A program made the translations under genes and the position numbers. A stretch of 34,001 nucleotides of DNA from Actinomycetes bacterium (lineage in GTDB: Bacteria; Actinomycetota; Actinomycetes; Propionibacteriales; Propionibacteriaceae), in contig JAEZVO010000035.1 in NCBI GenBank assembly GCA_023443125.1, positions 1-34,001 of the forward strand. Reading direction: 5' to 3'. Below are positions 31,296 through 34,001 of this stretch, piece after piece. Under the pieces are notes generated by a model, which saw nothing but the letters and a program-made list of their open reading frames with translations, did no database searches and was not told the DNA's origin. The stretch's first letter is position 1. Each line of letters begins with the position of its first letter.

Positions 31296-32281
31296 CAGCG
31301 CACATCCTGGAGGCTACTGGCCGCGTCAACAACGTCGATACCGTGCTCCCAAGCCAGCTGCAGCAGCACCCACAGCGCGTCGAGCTGACTCTGAACGCCC
31401 GACGGCGTGGTGAGCAACACGGCATGCCCGTCCTCGACGGCGACCCGCTGCGCATTGCAGACCCACTCGAGGTCACGGCGCTCCACGTTCCGCGGCTCCT
31501 CCAGTAGTGCGGAGACGTCGTAACCGATGTGCGTCGGACGCTCCCCGGCCTGGGCTGCAATCAATTCGTGCTTCCCGTGCGCGCCAGTGAAGACGAACAG
31601 TGACGCCATACCCACATTGTTGGCTCCAAGGATGTCGGTGTCGATCCGATCACCCACGAAGATCGGGCGCGCAGCGCCCAGACGCTCGACCGTCTCGACG
31701 AGCAGCGGCGGGTAGGGCTTGCCCGCGATGCCGGGCTGGACGTCGACGCAGGCTTGAATGGCCTGCACCTGGGCACCGCAGCCGGGGACGATCCCCTCGT
31801 GCGTCGGACGAGTCATGTCAGGGTTGGTGACGAACCATCGCGCCCCATCCTGGATCGCGAACGCACCCATTTCCAGGCGCCGCCAGTCGAGGTCCGGGTC
31901 ATACCCTTGCACGACGGCGTCGGGACGATCACCACGCTCGGTCACGACGGTGTATCCAGCGTGACGAAGCTGGTCTTCAAGCGCTGACGAGCCAACCGGA
32001 AGCACCTTCGCGCCAGCGTGAAGCTCCTCGCTCAGCATGCGCAGGGTGGCCATGGTGGAGTTCACCACGTCGGCTTCGTCCGCCTCGATACCGAGATCTT
32101 GCAGATGCGCGGCGACGACCTGAGGCGTGCGAGCGGCGTTGTTGGTGACGAATCCCACCTTGGTGCCCCCCTGCCGCAGGGCACGAAGCACCTCGGGCAC
32201 ACCGTCGATGGCGTTCGGGCCAAGGTAAATGACCCCGTCGAGATCAAATAGCGCAGCGTCATGCGTGCTGATCAAGCTCAT
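31295..32281 (-). CDS. HAD-superfamily phosphatase (NagD-like; possible glycerol-3-phosphate phosphatase)
   Basis: The 328-residue protein has HAD motif I FDLDGVIY with the nucleophile Asp13 and acid/base Asp15, motif II in FVTNNAA, a NagD-type C2 cap with PDAVVQGYDPDLDW, the motif III lysine in GKPYPPL, and motif IV GDRIDTDILGANN. The M. tuberculosis gene at the same position (Rv1692) has been reported as a glycerol-phosphate phosphatase, so this role is plausible by synteny, not proven. The C-terminal about 70 residues are an extra region beyond the core fold. It overlaps the TPR gene by 4 bases (ATGA). Confidence 0.88.
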   Translation of the reverse strand: MSLISTHDAALFDLDGVIYLGPNAIDGVPEVLRALRQGGTKVGFVTNNAARTPQVVAAHLQDLGIEADEADVVNSTMATLRMLSEELHAGAKVLPVGSSALEDQLRHAGYTVVTERGDRPDAVVQGYDPDLDWRRLEMGAFAIQDGARWFVTNPDMTRPTHEGIVPGCGAQVQAIQACVDVQPGIAGKPYPPLLVETVERLGAARPIFVGDRIDTDILGANNVGMASLFVFTGAHGKHELIAAQAGERPTHIGYDVSALLEEPRNVERRDLEWVCNAQRVAVEDGHAVLLTTPSGVQSQLDALWVLLQLAWEHGIDVVDAASSLQDVR

Positions 32282-33273
32282 TCCGCGTCCTCCTGTTCGG
32301 TGTCGTCGGCGCTGCCCATGTGGCTTGGCAACGTCACACCATCGAGCTCAGCGATGCGATCCGACGTGTCGAGCAGCCCCTGCCGGTCGAGTTCACCCGA
32401 CGTCACGAAGGACGCGCGAGCACCTGCCTCGTCGCCGGCGGCAAGAAGCAGGTCCGCCAGCGCATAGTGGAGCCTCGCCCTGGCAAACGCCGGACCGACG
32501 TGCTGACCGGCAACCTTGCGTAACAGTCGAAGTGCTTCGTCGCGTTGCCCCAGGTCGGAACGAACACCCGATTCAACAATCACGGCTTCGATCACCACGG
32601 CTGGGTCCGTCTTTCGGGTGTCAAGCTCAGCCAAGAGTTCAAGAGCGTCGCGTGGGCGACCAAGCGCACGCTCGCAGTCGGCCATCACGGGGATAAGTTC
32701 ATCGCCACCAGACATACGTCGAATGGCTCGGTATTCCCGCAGCGCGATGGCATATTCCTCAGCCGCATAGGCAGTCTCCGCCGCCGCTTCGCGCACGACG
32801 GGCAAGCGCGGGGCAAGCTGACGCGCGGTCTCAGCGTGCTGGAACGCCAGCGTAGGATCCTCGTCGACGAGCACCCCCGCCGCCCAAATGTGCGCAGCCA
32901 CTCGGTCGGCTCGCTCCTTCGACAGGCCGCGAAGCTCAGCGCGAACACCGAAGGGCAGCGCCTTGTCATCGAAACCTTCAGGGATCGGAGGACCGGTAAT
33001 CACTTTCTCTTCGCGCTGAGCATCGTCCCGCCGCGGGCTTCGACGCTCACGCGCCTCGGGACCACCCGAACCACGACGTGGCCCTTGACGAGGATCCTGC
33101 GCCGACGAACGCTTGGCATCGTCGCGAGACGATCGACGTTGCCCACCAGCGCGATGCCCCGCTCCCTGGGACGAACGGCCAGTGCCCGTTTTCCCTCGAC
33201 GTTGCCCCTCACCGCGGGGACGCCCACCACGGTCGTGGCTCTCTGAACGCTGGTCGTCGCTGTTTGCAAGCAT
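32278..33273 (-). CDS. TPR-like repeat protein with basic disordered N-terminus
   Basis: The 331-residue protein has about 90 N-terminal residues that are almost all Arg, Gly, Ser, Gln and Asp, probably disordered and possibly RNA-binding. Helical repeats follow (about 100-300), with TPR-like patterns such as LAFQHAETARQLAP, YAIALREYRAIRR and DEALRLLRKVAG. A short acidic tail ends the protein. No enzyme motif is seen. It occupies the place of Rv1691 at the head of the conserved cluster. The binding site before the ATG is modest (GGGAA). The gene lies directly downstream of the rRNA operon in the same direction. Confidence 0.8.
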   Translation of the reverse strand: MLANSDDQRSESHDRGGRPRGEGQRRGKTGTGRSSQGAGHRAGGQRRSSRDDAKRSSAQDPRQGPRRGSGGPEARERRSPRRDDAQREEKVITGPPIPEGFDDKALPFGVRAELRGLSKERADRVAAHIWAAGVLVDEDPTLAFQHAETARQLAPRLPVVREAAAETAYAAEEYAIALREYRAIRRMSGGDELIPVMADCERALGRPRDALELLAELDTRKTDPAVVIEAVIVESGVRSDLGQRDEALRLLRKVAGQHVGPAFARARLHYALADLLLAAGDEAGARASFVTSGELDRQGLLDTSDRIAELDGVTLPSHMGSADDTEQEDAE

Positions 33274-33289
33274 GTTCCCATCTTCCCAC

Positions 33290-33316
33290 CTGCTGGTTCG
33301 ATGCGCGAACCAGCAG
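33290..33316 (-). promoter_or_regulatory. 11-bp perfect inverted repeat upstream of the TPR gene
   Basis: CTGCTGGTTCG and CGAACCAGCAG flank a 5-base loop, 17 bases before the ATG. It could be an operator or a leader hairpin. The arms have GTTCG before CGAAC, the reverse order of a LexA box, so it is not an SOS site. No T-tract follows. Confidence 0.5.
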
Positions 33317-33356
33317 ATTGCTCAGTCCCAGTAACGGACGAAAAATCCCTGAAAAG

Positions 33357-33390
33357 CACAAAACCCCCGAACAATGTCGGGGGTTTTGTG
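33357..33390 (-). terminator. rRNA operon terminator
   Basis: A 14-bp perfect stem (CACAAAACCCCCGA with TCGGGGGTTTTGTG, 6-base loop) lies 8 bases beyond the 5S 3' end, and the minus strand then reads CTTTTC. This is a strong intrinsic terminator. Confidence 0.9.
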
Positions 33391-33398
33391 TAAAGAAG

Positions 33399-33515
33399 TC
33401 CGGCGGCGACCTAGTCTCCCACACCGTCCCCGGTGCAGTACCATCGGCGCTGAAGGGCTTGACTTCCGGGTTCGGAATGTGACCGGGTATTTCCCCTTCG
33501 CTATGACCACCGAAA
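33399..33515 (-). rRNA. rrf: 5S ribosomal RNA
   Basis: The minus strand starts TTTCGGTGGTCATAGCG and contains the conserved CCGAACCCGGAAG and GCGCCGATGGTACTGC blocks. The 3' end, CCGCCGGAC, pairs with the 5' end to form helix I. Length is about 117 bases. Ends are accurate to about two bases. Confidence 0.93.
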
Positions 33516-33534
33516 CACTATGGAGATAGTGATC

Positions 33535-33563
33535 GGAACCAAACAATGTTGAATTTTGGTTCC
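33535..33563 (-). other. 23S-5S spacer hairpin
   Basis: GGAACCAAA (33535-33543) and TTTGGTTCC (33555-33563) form a 9-bp stem in the roughly 92-base spacer. A second pairing, TCCCGA 33561-33566 with TCGGGA 33574-33579, overlaps it and would compete. These are probable processing structures. Confidence 0.45.
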
Positions 33564-33607
33564 CGACCGTATCTCGGGAACCTCACAGTGGACGCGTAGC
33601 ATCTTTG

Positions 33608-34001
<394 letters not shown>

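Noticed and set aside
33290..33316. Inverted repeat read as an SOS box
   Set aside because: The half-sites are in the opposite order (GTTCG then CGAAC) from the LexA consensus.

Overview
The window is a chromosomal segment of a high-GC actinobacterium. The evidence is the WhiA sporulation-type regulator, a mycothiol-dependent isomerase-family enzyme, a large single-polypeptide glycine decarboxylase, a class F-type sortase, an S1 protein with an extended acidic tail, and many start codons placed directly after a TANNNT -10 element (leaderless transcripts). The gene content suggests the Propionibacteriaceae, but the genus is an inference I cannot fix from sequence alone. I see no prophage, transposase, CRISPR array or tRNA gene. 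This is mostly conserved core genome.

Layout. (1) 107-9787, minus strand: uvrA-uvrC, then a biotin ECF transporter (bioY-bioM-bioN), then rapZ-yvcK-whiA. The genes are joined by stop/start overlaps or short gaps, except for one 89-bp gap before bioY that carries two near-identical palindromes resembling BioQ-type biotin operators. (2) 9970-12542, plus strand: two paralogous membrane-anchored secreted proteins with Pro/Gly/Gln-rich cytoplasmic tails, flanking a mycothiol-dependent maleylpyruvate-isomerase-family gene. (3) 12580-19196, plus strand: uvrB, then a tandem glycine riboswitch and the glycine cleavage operon gcvT-gcvH-gcvP. (4) 19333-20115: a 60-codon orphan gene with a good ribosome binding site, and a lipoprotein. 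(5) 20107-22448, minus strand: coaE and rpsA, separated by a strong terminator and a striking 22-bp perfect inverted repeat; rpsA has a consensus promoter and a structured leader of about 114 nt. (6) 22655-23338, plus strand: a sortase. (7) 23368-33273, minus strand: TPR protein, HAD phosphatase, small protein, tlyA, malic enzyme, nadK, recN, polA. Apart from the inserted malic enzyme, the run from the TPR gene to recN matches the order I recall for Mycobacterium tuberculosis Rv1691-Rv1696. (8) 33357-34001, minus strand: rRNA operon terminator, 5S rRNA and the 3' end of 23S rRNA; the operon continues past the right edge.

How the genes work together. All three UvrABC excision-repair subunits lie within 10 kb, with PolA (resynthesis) and RecN (break repair) nearby; uvrA carries a LexA-like SOS box over its promoter. 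The gcv operon degrades glycine when the riboswitch senses it. NAD kinase sits next to malic enzyme, joining NADP supply with a pyridine-nucleotide-dependent enzyme. BioY imports biotin, and its operon may run on into rapZ-yvcK-whiA.

The most interesting points are the paired biotin-type operators that may govern a transporter-plus-regulator operon, the set of eight leaderless promoters with nearly fixed geometry, the 22-bp inverted repeat between coaE and rpsA, the pair of cysteine-patterned secreted paralogues, and the orphan 60-residue gene. I found no clear multi-gene system of a wholly new type.
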